A stretch of 51,862 nt of DNA from CAYXNZ01 sp964553705 (GTDB lineage Bacteria > Patescibacteriota > Patescibacteriia > Patescibacteriales > GWC2-42-12), in NCBI GenBank assembly GCA_964553705.1, contig CAZKKV010000001.1:1-51862 (forward strand), read 5' to 3'. Of this stretch, positions 33,609 to 41,610 are shown one piece after another. The position numbers were made by a program, and so were the translations under genes. Below the pieces are notes generated by a model. That model ran no database searches, was not told where the DNA came from, and worked only from the letters and a program-made list of their open reading frames with translations. Each line of letters starts with the position of its first letter. Position 1 is the stretch's first letter.

Positions 33609-33818
33609 GTGATTGTCATAAAGTTTAATAAAAAATTATATAACCCAAGAGTTATTAAATCGGCTGTTAAATTACATAAAGATACAGCGGATTTTATTTT
33701 TGCGGAAAAAAATAATTATATTGAGTTAACTTTAAAAAATGTCGATAAAGAGGTTGAAAAAGTTATCAAAGATGAATTTTGCAATTACGTTTTATTTTTA
33801 ACGCAGAGCAAAAAATAA
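33609..33818 (+). CDS. Second, short HxsD-like protein
   Basis: 69 residues from a GTG at 33609 (weak AAGAG upstream). IKFNKKLYNPRVIKSAVKLH, FIFAEKNNYIELTLKN and KDEFCNYVLFLTQ run in the same order as KIYPFEAIYGASY, YVFLD, VEVFLKS and GEFLNELLNYTLR of HxsD, so it reads as a shortened paralog. Such a small protein could be a substrate-recognition partner of the following radical SAM enzyme. Homology to HxsD is inferred from aligning the two by eye. It sits three bases ahead of the HxsB-type gene. Confidence 0.65.
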   Translation: MIVIKFNKKLYNPRVIKSAVKLHKDTADFIFAEKNNYIELTLKNVDKEVEKVIKDEFCNYVLFLTQSKK

Positions 33819-33821
33819 TTT

Positions 33822-35270
33822 ATGAATATTGATTTAAAAAAAATAGAATATAAAGACCTTGGTTTTTTTAGATTTAAAAAACTGAATGAAAAAATTCTTT
33901 TAACCAACGATTATGGTGAACATGTTTTTTTAGAGGAAGATGAATTTAGAGATTTTATTGAAGGTAAATTAAATAAAAATAAAAAACCATATTTATCACT
34001 GGTGGCAAAAAATTTCGTGAAAAGCGAGTTTGATGTAAGTCAATCTATCGAAAGATATCGCCGTAAAAATGATTTTTTATTCAACGGACCAAGTCTTCAT
34101 ATCATGGTGGTTACTCTGAGGTGTAACTACAAGTGTATCTATTGCCATGCCTCAGCGCAAGATATGAAGAAAAAAGAGATGGATATGACAAAGAAAACAG
34201 CCAAAGAATCTCTTGATATAATTTTTCAAACGCCTAGCCCTTTTGTGGTTATTGAATTTCAGGGTGGTGAGCCATTGGTCAATTGGCCAATAGTTAAATA
34301 TATTACAGAAGAGGCAAGAAAAAGAAACGAAAAAATTGGAAAAAATTTGGAAATTCGGTTAATTTCAAATTTTAGTTTAATGACCAAGGAGAGATATTCC
34401 TTTTTACTTAAAAATAATGTTAGTTTATGCGCTTCCCTAGATGGTCCTAAAGAATTGCATAATAAAAATAGACCTATAAACGGAGATGGAGATAGCCATC
34501 AGTATGTGGCTAAATGGATAAATATTTTTAACAGAGATTATCCCAGATTAAGAAAAGAGGAGTATATTTGGAAAATGTCTAGTATAGTCGTAGTTAGTCA
34601 TTATTCTTTGCCGTATTACAAGGAAATTGTTGACGAGTATATTAAATTAGGATTTAGCAGTTTATTTTTTAGACCATTGAATCCTTTTGGTTTTTCCAAA
34701 AATGTTTGGGAAGAAATAACTTATTCCAGCGAAGAATTTATTGAATTTTATAAAAAATCTCTTGATTATATTATTCAGCTTAATTTAGAAGGAACTCATT
34801 TTGTAGAAAGGCAGGCTAAAATTTTTTTGGAGAAGATTTTAACTGATTATGACCCTAATATGATGGAGTTGAGGTCGCCTTGTGGTGCTGGCATAGGTCA
34901 GCTGGCGTATAACTATAATGGCGATGTTTATACCTGCGACGAAGGCAGAATGGTTAGTATGATGAACGATGAGAGTTTTAGAATAGGTAATGTTAAAAAT
35001 GATAACTATAAAGAAATAGTTAGTAATCCAGTTGCCAGAACGGTTTGTTCGGCTTCCTGTCTTGTTGGTTTGGCGGGATGTAGCGATTGTGTTTATGCTC
35101 CTTATTGTGGAGTTTGCCCAATATATAACTATTTTGAACAAAATAATATTTTTGCTCAAATTCCCAACAACGAAAGGTGCAAGATTCATAAAGCTATCTT
35201 GGGTTATTTATTTGAAAAATTACAAGATAAAAAAATAGAGAAGATTTTCAATAATTGGCTAAAAAAGTAG
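33822..35270 (+). CDS. hxsB: Radical SAM/SPASM maturase, HxsB-type
   Basis: 482 residues. The N-terminal 90 residues (FFRFKKLNEKILLTNDYGEH and VFLEEDEFRDFI) are the family's recognition-like region. The radical SAM core starts at SLHIMVVTLRCNYKCIYC with the [4Fe-4S] cysteines Cys101, Cys105 and Cys108, and continues FQGGEPLVNW. A SPASM-type C-terminus (CGAGIGQLAYNYNGDVYTCD, then CSASCLVGLAGCSDCVYAPYCGVCP) has many auxiliary-cluster cysteines. Such enzymes modify a ribosomal peptide; the target is probably the Hxs precursor encoded next. The role is inferred from synteny and the HxsB-like PSLHIMVVTLRC motif. Confidence 0.8.
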   Translation: MNIDLKKIEYKDLGFFRFKKLNEKILLTNDYGEHVFLEEDEFRDFIEGKLNKNKKPYLSLVAKNFVKSEFDVSQSIERYRRKNDFLFNGPSLHIMVVTLRCNYKCIYCHASAQDMKKKEMDMTKKTAKESLDIIFQTPSPFVVIEFQGGEPLVNWPIVKYITEEARKRNEKIGKNLEIRLISNFSLMTKERYSFLLKNNVSLCASLDGPKELHNKNRPINGDGDSHQYVAKWINIFNRDYPRLRKEEYIWKMSSIVVVSHYSLPYYKEIVDEYIKLGFSSLFFRPLNPFGFSKNVWEEITYSSEEFIEFYKKSLDYIIQLNLEGTHFVERQAKIFLEKILTDYDPNMMELRSPCGAGIGQLAYNYNGDVYTCDEGRMVSMMNDESFRIGNVKNDNYKEIVSNPVARTVCSASCLVGLAGCSDCVYAPYCGVCPIYNYFEQNNIFAQIPNNERCKIHKAILGYLFEKLQDKKIEKIFNNWLKK

Positions 35271-35288
35271 CGCTTTGTCTTTCAGGGA

Positions 35289-35317
35289 TTATAATATTTA
35301 ATAATCTGTGTTATAAT
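35289..35317 (+). promoter_or_regulatory. Possible promoter of the His-Xaa-Ser precursor
   Basis: TATAAT at 35312-35317 with TTATAA 17 bases upstream (weak -35), 46 bases before the precursor ATG. A separate promoter would let the substrate be made in excess over its modifying enzymes. Confidence 0.4.
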
Positions 35318-35362
35318 AGATAATAATAATTAAGACCTCTTATTTTGCAGGTAAGATAAAAT

Positions 35363-35882
35363 ATGAAGAACAAATTGCCTCAAATAAAAAAAGACATAAA
35401 AGATTTTTTAACTAGCGAGGAGGGGAGAATTAATAAAAAAGACATTGTTAAAATTTCAATGAAAGTTTTAGCGTTAGGTATTGGTCTTGCTGGAGTAATG
35501 AAGGCAGATCCGTCATCAGCTGCTTGCACTCATGCCTCTCATGGTTCTCACGCTTCTCACGGTTCTCACGCTTCTCACGGTTCTCACGGTTCTCACGCTT
35601 CTCACGCTTCTCACGGTNNNNNNNNNNNNNNNNNNNNNNNNNNNNNNNNNNNNNNNNNNNNNNNNNNNNNNNNNNNNNNNNNNNNNNNNNNNNNNNNNNN
35701 NNNNNNNNNNNNNNNNNGCTTCTCACGCTTCTCACGGTTCTCACGGTTCTCACGCTTCTCACGCTTCTCACGGTTCTCACGGTTCTCACGCTTCTCACGC
35801 TTCTCACGCTTCTCACGCTTCTCACGCTTCTCACGGTTCTCACGCTTCTCACGCTTCTCACGCTTCTCATTCTAGCTATTGA
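35363..35882 (+). CDS. hxsA: His-Xaa-Ser repeat precursor (HxsA-like), broken by an assembly gap
   Basis: N-terminal part of about 54 residues: a charged leader with TSEEGRINKKDIVKISMK and a hydrophobic stretch VLALGIGLAGVM that ends PSSAAC, like a Sec signal. From residue 56 on there is a run of Ala-Ser-His or Gly-Ser-His triplets, nine before the 100-N gap and 17 after it, ending SSY. The nine-base codon unit is almost always GCT/GGT TCT CAC; only the first triplets and the last one differ in codon usage. The His-X-Ser pattern is that of the HxsA substrate family (TIGR03979 as recalled). The N gap shifts the frame in the written sequence, so the translation in the other frames is an artefact. 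AGGTAAG lies 8 bases before the ATG. Confidence 0.85.
35618..35717. other. Assembly gap (100 N) inside the tandem repeat
   Basis: Exactly 100 unknown bases. The codon before it ends at 35617 and the next begins at 35718, so the real gap must be a multiple of three, which 100 is not: the size is a placeholder. Confidence 0.95.
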
Positions 35883-36007
35883 TATTAAAATTTTTGTTGT
35901 ACGAATTTTGTAATGAAATCTGAAAAGATGAGTGTTGTATTACGACAGTAAACGACAGAGGTGGTAATATTTTTATGAAAAGTAATAAATTAACAGGTTG
36001 ATGCAAA

Positions 36008-37360
36008 ATGTTTAAATTTACATTGGATAAATTGAATTATAGGTCATTATTTCAATTAGCTGAAACAGTGAAGAAAACAAAAGTTGACAAAATAGAAATA
36101 AAAATAACTGAAAATCAAGATAATTTACCATGTTTCTCTAATATCGTTTCGTTTATTTATCAAATTTTGGACTATGAAATATATTTTGAAGTATGGTTGA
36201 AGAATTTTCCTCATTGCGTAATCAATGAATTTTGTCGAGATCACCTTTTGCCGACTAGTGAAAATTATAGAGGAGAAAAAAATGATCAGTGCAAGCAATG
36301 TAAATTTTATAAAATTTGCTCCGGTTTTCCTGCCGGATATTTTAATATATACGGAGAGAAAGAAGTTCGTTTAATTCCAGATTTGCCGATCGAAATTATG
36401 ATAGAGGTGGAATCTAGATGTAATTTTCAATGTAAATTTTGTTTTAATAAAGATTCTTTTGCTGAAGGACAAAGAACGAAGAATAAGCTTTCTACTAATT
36501 ACATAAAGAAAATAATTAATAATATAAGTGAGGCAGGTATAAAAGTAGTAAGATTTACTGGCGGAGAACCAATGCTCCGAAAAGACATATTTGATTTACT
36601 GCAGTATGCCAAAGAGAAAAAGTTAGAAGTTCGACTTAACACAAATGGTTCCTTAATAAATGAGAAAGTTGCTAAAAAATTATCTAACATTGTTGATAAT
36701 GTTTTAATACCCATTGATAGTTGGGACAAAAAATTAGAACAAAAAATCACAGGATTTAACAAATCTCTAGAAAGTAAGATTAAGGCAATAAAATTATTAA
36801 AAAATCAAGGAATTCCCATGATTCGAATAGGTACAGTTGCTTTGGAAGAAAATATTGTTAATTTTGACAAGCTTTCTCGGCTTGTTTTAGCTTTACCGTT
36901 TGATGAATGGGAATTTTATCGTCCAATAGGTCGAGATAGAAATTTTAAAGATTTATCAAAAAGTAATATTAATATTTTAACAAATAAAATTTTTGATTTA
37001 AAACAAAAAACAGGTAGAGATATAATTATTGCAAATGCCGTGCCTTTTTGCTCTGTTATGAATTCTTATAAATTAAATACTATTAGTGTTGGGGCTTTGT
37101 TTGATGACGGGCATAGTCGCATAGTTATTGATCCCAGAGGGTATGCTAAACCCCATTATTTTATAGATAAAAACTTAGGCAATCCTCTGAATATTTTAAG
37201 TGCTTGGAACCATCCTTTTATGAAGAAAATAAGAGGGCTAAAATATTTATCATTGGAATGTAACAAATGTAGATTTAAATATAAATGTTGCGGTGGCAGC
37301 AGGTATTTTGCTAAAATTATCAGTAAAGATTGGTTTGCAAAAGATCCGTTGATTTCGTAA
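36008..37360 (+). CDS. Radical SAM protein with Cys-rich N-terminal extension
   Basis: 450 residues. About the first 120 contain the cluster CKQCKFYKICSGFPAGYFNI, a possible extra metal site ahead of the core. The radical SAM motif is CNFQCKFC (Cys138, Cys142, Cys145), then FTGGEPMLRKDIFDLL. The C-terminus (CNKCRFKYKCCGG) is a short SPASM/Twitch-like set of cysteines. It starts 126 bases after the precursor gene and probably belongs to the peptide system. No Shine-Dalgarno site precedes the 36008 ATG. A GAGGTGG motif precedes an ATG at 35975, whose in-frame reading stops at TGA 35999. The family assignment (HxsC or other) is open. Confidence 0.8.
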   Translation: MFKFTLDKLNYRSLFQLAETVKKTKVDKIEIKITENQDNLPCFSNIVSFIYQILDYEIYFEVWLKNFPHCVINEFCRDHLLPTSENYRGEKNDQCKQCKFYKICSGFPAGYFNIYGEKEVRLIPDLPIEIMIEVESRCNFQCKFCFNKDSFAEGQRTKNKLSTNYIKKIINNISEAGIKVVRFTGGEPMLRKDIFDLLQYAKEKKLEVRLNTNGSLINEKVAKKLSNIVDNVLIPIDSWDKKLEQKITGFNKSLESKIKAIKLLKNQGIPMIRIGTVALEENIVNFDKLSRLVLALPFDEWEFYRPIGRDRNFKDLSKSNINILTNKIFDLKQKTGRDIIIANAVPFCSVMNSYKLNTISVGALFDDGHSRIVIDPRGYAKPHYFIDKNLGNPLNILSAWNHPFMKKIRGLKYLSLECNKCRFKYKCCGGSRYFAKIISKDWFAKDPLIS

Positions 37361-37403
37361 TTTTTGTTAAAAAATAATTTTTTAAATATTAAAATAAAAG
37401 TAT

Positions 37404-37610
37404 ATGCACGATGAACTTTTTAAAAAAATAAATAAAATAAAAAAAACAGACAAATTTTTAATAACAATTACTGTATATAGTGAAAAAAAAGGACAAGAAG
37501 ATAAATTGGATACATTTTTATTGACTAATAAATTTCCGTTTGAAGAACTTGAAGGAACATCAAAAATGATAAGTAAATTAATAAAAGGAGCTAAGGGTTC
37601 TGGAAAATAA
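37404..37610 (+). CDS. Small uncharacterised protein next to radical SAM gene
   Basis: 68 residues, Lys-rich: begins MHDELFKKINKIKKTDKFL and contains ITVYSEKKGQEDKLDTFLLT. No family is recognised. Size and position, three bases before a radical SAM gene, match the small partner proteins (RRE/PqqD-type or HxsD-type) that present peptides to such enzymes, but no diagnostic motif is visible. It could also be a short precursor. Confidence 0.5.
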   Translation: MHDELFKKINKIKKTDKFLITITVYSEKKGQEDKLDTFLLTNKFPFEELEGTSKMISKLIKGAKGSGK

Positions 37611-37613
37611 TTT

Positions 37614-38516
37614 ATGGAAAGAGTTGATATAAAAGTAGGGTTTTATTGCAATAATCAATGCGCTTTCTGCGTCCAGGGCAGAAAGCGTGATTATTTATCA
37701 GCTAAAAAAGTTGGGGAAATTAGGACATCTTTACGGGAGGCATTTAGCAAAGGGAAAAGAGAAGTTGTTTTTACTGGAGGTGAACCATGTTTACATCCTA
37801 ATTTTTTTAAATTAGTAAAAATTGCTAAAAAAATAGGTTTTAAGGAAATACAAATACAAACTAATGGCAGAATTTTTGTTTATCCTGAATTTTGTATCAA
37901 GACAATCAAAGCTGGTGCTACTCAATTCGGACCATCATTGCATGGCCATAATTCTAAGATTCATGACTTTTTAACTAGAGCTAAGGGAAGTTTTAATCAA
38001 ACGGTTCAAGGAATCAAAAATTTAAAAAAACTTAATCAATTTGTTCTGACAAATAGTGTTATTACTGCTAAAAATTACAAATATTTGCCAGAATTAGCTA
38101 AACTGCTAGTTGATTTAGATGTTAATCAATTTCAATTTGCTTTTATTCACATAGCTGGGACTGCTTTAGAAAATCAGGATTGGATAGTCCCGCGTAAAAG
38201 TGATATTATGCCTTATGTAAAAAGAGGATTGGATATTGGTTTGAAGGCTGGTAAAAAAGTTATGACTGAGGCAATACCGTATTGTTTAATGGAAAGCTAT
38301 GAGGATTGTATCGCTGAAAAAATTATGCCAGAAACCAGAATCTATGATGCTGATTTTATGGTTGAAGATTATGGTAAATATCGTAGAGAAAGCGGAAAAG
38401 GAAAAGTTAAGCGAGAAGAGTGTAAAAAATGTAAATATTACAATATTTGCGAAGGACCTTGGAAAGAATATGTTGATATTTTTGGTTGGGAAGAATTTAA
38501 GCCAGTAAAGAAATAG
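37614..38516 (+). CDS. Radical SAM protein (HxsC-like candidate)
   Basis: 300 residues. The cluster motif is at the very N-terminus (Cys12, Cys16, Cys19 in CNNQCAFC), then VVFTGGEPCLHPNFF, IQTNGRIFVYPEF and FGPSLHGHNSKIHDFLTRAK, with GSFNQTVQGIKNL behind it. The GSFxQT-GIKNL pattern is shared with HxsC-type and related rSAM enzymes, so a match to the second maturase of the His-Xaa-Ser pair is possible but not secure. The C-terminus has CKKCKYYNICEG. The core is short, with no SPASM domain as in 33822. Confidence 0.75.
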   Translation: MERVDIKVGFYCNNQCAFCVQGRKRDYLSAKKVGEIRTSLREAFSKGKREVVFTGGEPCLHPNFFKLVKIAKKIGFKEIQIQTNGRIFVYPEFCIKTIKAGATQFGPSLHGHNSKIHDFLTRAKGSFNQTVQGIKNLKKLNQFVLTNSVITAKNYKYLPELAKLLVDLDVNQFQFAFIHIAGTALENQDWIVPRKSDIMPYVKRGLDIGLKAGKKVMTEAIPYCLMESYEDCIAEKIMPETRIYDADFMVEDYGKYRRESGKGKVKREECKKCKYYNICEGPWKEYVDIFGWEEFKPVKK

Positions 38517-38523
38517 AAATATT

Positions 38524-39450
38524 ATGAAATTAAATAAACCTAAAATTATAAATAATTTTCATAATAAAGACTATGTTTTATCATCGTCAGATTTATTAGC
38601 AGTGAAACATGGCGTAAAGAAGGCAACCAGAATAGAATGTTCAACTCTCAATGAGTTTAAGCAAATACAAAATGATTTTAAAAAGCATAGCTTAGTGACT
38701 GTTGTTAGTGATAAAAAACTTTTTGGAAAATACAATGTTTACGTATCCAAGAATAAAAAATATGCTAGTGATGCAAAGAACGTTGATCCGTCATACAAGA
38801 TTATAGATCAAAAAATGTCATTCAATGATTCCTTAGAATATGTCAGAAAATTTAGTGAATTGCTCAGTTATCCAAAATGTTGTTATGAAAATTATATTGA
38901 TAATGTTTTAAAAAATATTAATATTAGGGAGGCTAAAGTTTTTATTGAGTTACCAGTAAAAATTAATTTTACTTTCAATAATTGTTTAAATGGTCTTTCA
39001 AATTTATATTTTTCTTTTCATTTACCATGTAGCTTTGATTGTAAAAATTCAGTAGAACATGGAAACAAAATTCGTGGGGTTATAGGGGAAGAATCTCCTG
39101 AATTTTTCAGGATGTTAGAATATTATTTGAAAAGACCATATTTAATTTTTCTAGATTGTACTCTGGGGAATATGTATGTTTCATGGGATAACAGAAGCGG
39201 TTTCTTTTTTGAAGGTAAAGTGATAAAAAATAAATTATTTTATTCGAATTTTTATTATTTTAAAACTAATTACCCTGATTATGAAAATAAAAATAGAAAA
39301 AATAAGGCAAGAACGATAGCAAAATATTTAGATAAAGGCGACGTCATATCGTTTTCGGGTGATGATTTTAAAATATCAAAAGGAAAGAAAACAATTTATC
39401 ATTTTGAAAATAATAAAATTTTAGTTTCAAAATTATTAAATTTTGTATAA
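38524..39450 (+). CDS. DUF483-like protein with Cys motifs
   Basis: 308 residues. Conserved-looking patterns are LLSYPKCCYENYI and FSFHLPCSFDCKNSVEHGN, which together place Cys-Cys and Cys-x4-Cys in a mostly beta/alpha fold like the DUF483 group seen near radical SAM genes in archaea and candidate phyla. They could form a metal site. No enzyme activity is known to me. It begins seven bases after the preceding radical SAM stop, so the two are likely co-translated. Confidence 0.55.
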   Translation: MKLNKPKIINNFHNKDYVLSSSDLLAVKHGVKKATRIECSTLNEFKQIQNDFKKHSLVTVVSDKKLFGKYNVYVSKNKKYASDAKNVDPSYKIIDQKMSFNDSLEYVRKFSELLSYPKCCYENYIDNVLKNINIREAKVFIELPVKINFTFNNCLNGLSNLYFSFHLPCSFDCKNSVEHGNKIRGVIGEESPEFFRMLEYYLKRPYLIFLDCTLGNMYVSWDNRSGFFFEGKVIKNKLFYSNFYYFKTNYPDYENKNRKNKARTIAKYLDKGDVISFSGDDFKISKGKKTIYHFENNKILVSKLLNFV

Positions 39451-39512
39451 AGAGTTGTCGTTTAAGTAGAAAATAATTTTTTATTACAAACAATCTAATT
39501 TTAGATAAATAA

Positions 39513-40487
39513 ATGTTATTATCAGTTATAGTCCCGACACATAATAGCCAGCACACAATAGAAAAATGTTTAAAATCCATTTTTAATTCCATTTTTAGAG
39601 ATTTTGAAGTAATTGTCGTAGATGATTGTTCAGTGGACAGTGGTATTGATTTGGCTAAAAAATTTAAAGTAAAGACAGTAAGCCGTGAATGCAGGGGTGG
39701 TCCATCAACAGCCAGAAATACTGGTGCGAAATACGCTCAAGGTAAAATATTAGTTTTTATTGATTCTGATGTGGAAATATTTTCTGATACATTAAATAAA
39801 ATTGTGAATTTTTTAAATTTCGATCAAGATTATATAGCTGTTAGCGGATATTTGTCACCGCAGTGTGAAATGCTTGATACTTTAAGTAGATATAAAAATT
39901 TATATATGCATTATTCGTATAGAAAAGAAGTAAAGACAATCTCATGGGCGTTTACTTCAATTTTTGCTGTCTATAAAAAAATATTTGATGAAGTTGGAGG
40001 TTTTGACACTAAGATAAAAGTAATTGAAGATACTTTGTTTGGAGTAGTTTTGACTAAGTTTGGTTATAAAGTTGGTTTTGATAACAATATCCAAGTTAAG
40101 CACTTACATAAATATAATTTTAAAATATTTATAAAAGAAGAATTTAGAAGAAGCTATAATTTAATAATTCATAAGTTAACTAATGTTTTTTACAGAAATA
40201 TGGCTAAGAATAAAAGTATTGCGGTTAATTTTGTTGTCTCGATAGCTCTATTGCCTTTGTTATTATTATCATTATTATTATTAATAATATCAATTAATCC
40301 GTGGATTTTTATTTTTTTATTTATGGTTTTTCTTTTGATAAATTTTAATTTTTTACTATATTTAAGGAGTTATTACGGCACAGTTTTTGCTTTTAAATCA
40401 TTTTTTGTTTTTATTTTAGACATTTTTATTTGTGGCGTGGCAATAATGGGCGGATTGCTGAAATTTTTAACAGGAAAAAGAATATGA
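39513..40487 (+). CDS. GT2 glycosyltransferase with C-terminal membrane helices
   Basis: 324 residues. It has LSVIVPTHNSQHTIEKCLKSI and VIVVDDCSVDSGIDLA, the GGPSTARNTGAKYAQG block, the DSD motif in VFIDSDVEIF and KVIEDTLFGVVL as the acceptor loop. The last 100 residues hold two or three transmembrane helices. This matches GT2 enzymes that use a lipid-linked acceptor. It overlaps the next radical SAM gene by an ATGA. Confidence 0.85.
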   Translation: MLLSVIVPTHNSQHTIEKCLKSIFNSIFRDFEVIVVDDCSVDSGIDLAKKFKVKTVSRECRGGPSTARNTGAKYAQGKILVFIDSDVEIFSDTLNKIVNFLNFDQDYIAVSGYLSPQCEMLDTLSRYKNLYMHYSYRKEVKTISWAFTSIFAVYKKIFDEVGGFDTKIKVIEDTLFGVVLTKFGYKVGFDNNIQVKHLHKYNFKIFIKEEFRRSYNLIIHKLTNVFYRNMAKNKSIAVNFVVSIALLPLLLLSLLLLIISINPWIFIFLFMVFLLINFNFLLYLRSYYGTVFAFKSFFVFILDIFICGVAIMGGLLKFLTGKRI

Positions 40488-41563
40488 ATTATTTTAAAAT
40501 TGCCAGTAAATTGTTTTTTAGGAAAAATTCTTTACCAATCTATCTCATATTGTTTGTAACAAATAGATGTAATGCTAGGTGTTCTCATTGTTTTTACTCG
40601 AAAAAAATAAATCAGCCAAGTGAAGAATTGAGATTGGATGAATTAATCAAAATTTCTAAAAATTTAAACAGCGTTGAACATTTATCAATCACGGGAGGTG
40701 AGCCGTTCATTCGTAAAGATCTCGTTGCGATTATTGAAGCTTTTTATAGATATAGTAAAATCAGGTCAATAAATTTGTCAACTAATGGCTTGTTGTCTGA
40801 TAGGATATTTATGACAGTAGAGGCGGTATTAAAAGAATGTCCTGAATTGAATCTACAAGTGACTATCTCAATTGACGGAATTGGCATACAACATGATGAA
40901 ATTAGAGGAGTGCCTGGTATATTTAATAAAGCCACAGAAACTATTAAAAAACTTAAAACTATTCATAATAAAAATTTGCAGATAGCGGTTAATACTACTT
41001 TAATGGGACAGAATTATAAGAATATACATAAAATATATTTTTACATAAGAGACGTTATTCAACCGGACAGCTTTTTCCCTCTATTGATCAGGGGTGATGC
41101 GAAAGAATCTAGAAACGAAGGCGTTATTCAGGATGCCTATAAAAAATTAGTATTTTTATGGGAGCAAGACATGAAGCTAGGACATGGTTTGGGTTATAAA
41201 AAACGTTTGTTTTCGTCTATTCTTAATGCTCGTGATATGCTGTCTAGAAAATTAGTGTTAAATATAGTCCGTGGTAGAAATAAGTGTTTTGTTAATTGTT
41301 TGGCTGGTAGTTTGACTGGAGTGGTGTATGAAAATGGAGATGTGTCCGCTTGCGAAGTTAAAGATTTAAAAATAGGCAATATCAGAGAGACTGACTATCA
41401 GTTAAAAAAAATTTGGTTTTCTCAAGAAGCTATAAGAGTAAGAAAATTGATTGAACAAAGCAAGTGCTTTTGTACACATGAAGGCTTTTTAAATATTAAT
41501 GTTTTATTTAACCCAAAAATGGTACCTAAGCTATTAAAGGAGTGGCTAAAGTTGATTCATTAA
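40484..41563 (+). CDS. Radical SAM/SPASM protein
   Basis: 360 residues from the ATG at 40484, which overlaps the previous stop and is preceded by AGGAAAAAG. A longer frame from 40430 lies within the upstream gene. Cluster Cys29, Cys33, Cys36 in TNRCNARCSHC, then ITGGEPFIRKDLV and SIDGIGIQHDEIRGVPGIF. The C-terminus (GVVYENGDVSACEVKDLKIG, then CFCTHEG) is SPASM-like. The HDEIRG motif and the sequence of motifs also occur in the 50136 protein, so the two are paralogs. Confidence 0.85.
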   Translation: MNYFKIASKLFFRKNSLPIYLILFVTNRCNARCSHCFYSKKINQPSEELRLDELIKISKNLNSVEHLSITGGEPFIRKDLVAIIEAFYRYSKIRSINLSTNGLLSDRIFMTVEAVLKECPELNLQVTISIDGIGIQHDEIRGVPGIFNKATETIKKLKTIHNKNLQIAVNTTLMGQNYKNIHKIYFYIRDVIQPDSFFPLLIRGDAKESRNEGVIQDAYKKLVFLWEQDMKLGHGLGYKKRLFSSILNARDMLSRKLVLNIVRGRNKCFVNCLAGSLTGVVYENGDVSACEVKDLKIGNIRETDYQLKKIWFSQEAIRVRKLIEQSKCFCTHEGFLNINVLFNPKMVPKLLKEWLKLIH

Positions 41564-41610
41564 TTTCACCTAGTTAAGTCTTAATCAATTTGGTATTAAA
41601 ATAATTTTGT

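Noticed and set aside
35520..35882. CRISPR array or simple satellite
   Set aside because: The unit is 9 bp, without spacers, in frame with a leader and between radical SAM genes; it is coding.
35524..35913. Leu-Thr or Phe-Ser-Arg repeat proteins in the other frames of the repeat region
   Set aside because: They are frame shadows of the Ala/Gly-Ser-His repeats, made visible by the 100-N gap; only the xSH frame links to the leader and to a proper stop.
36008..37360. UGA recoding (as in Gracilibacteria) to extend the radical SAM gene to 35975
   Set aside because: UGA ends other genes here, for example the precursor at 35880-35882 and the aminotransferase at 47222-47224, so the standard code is used.
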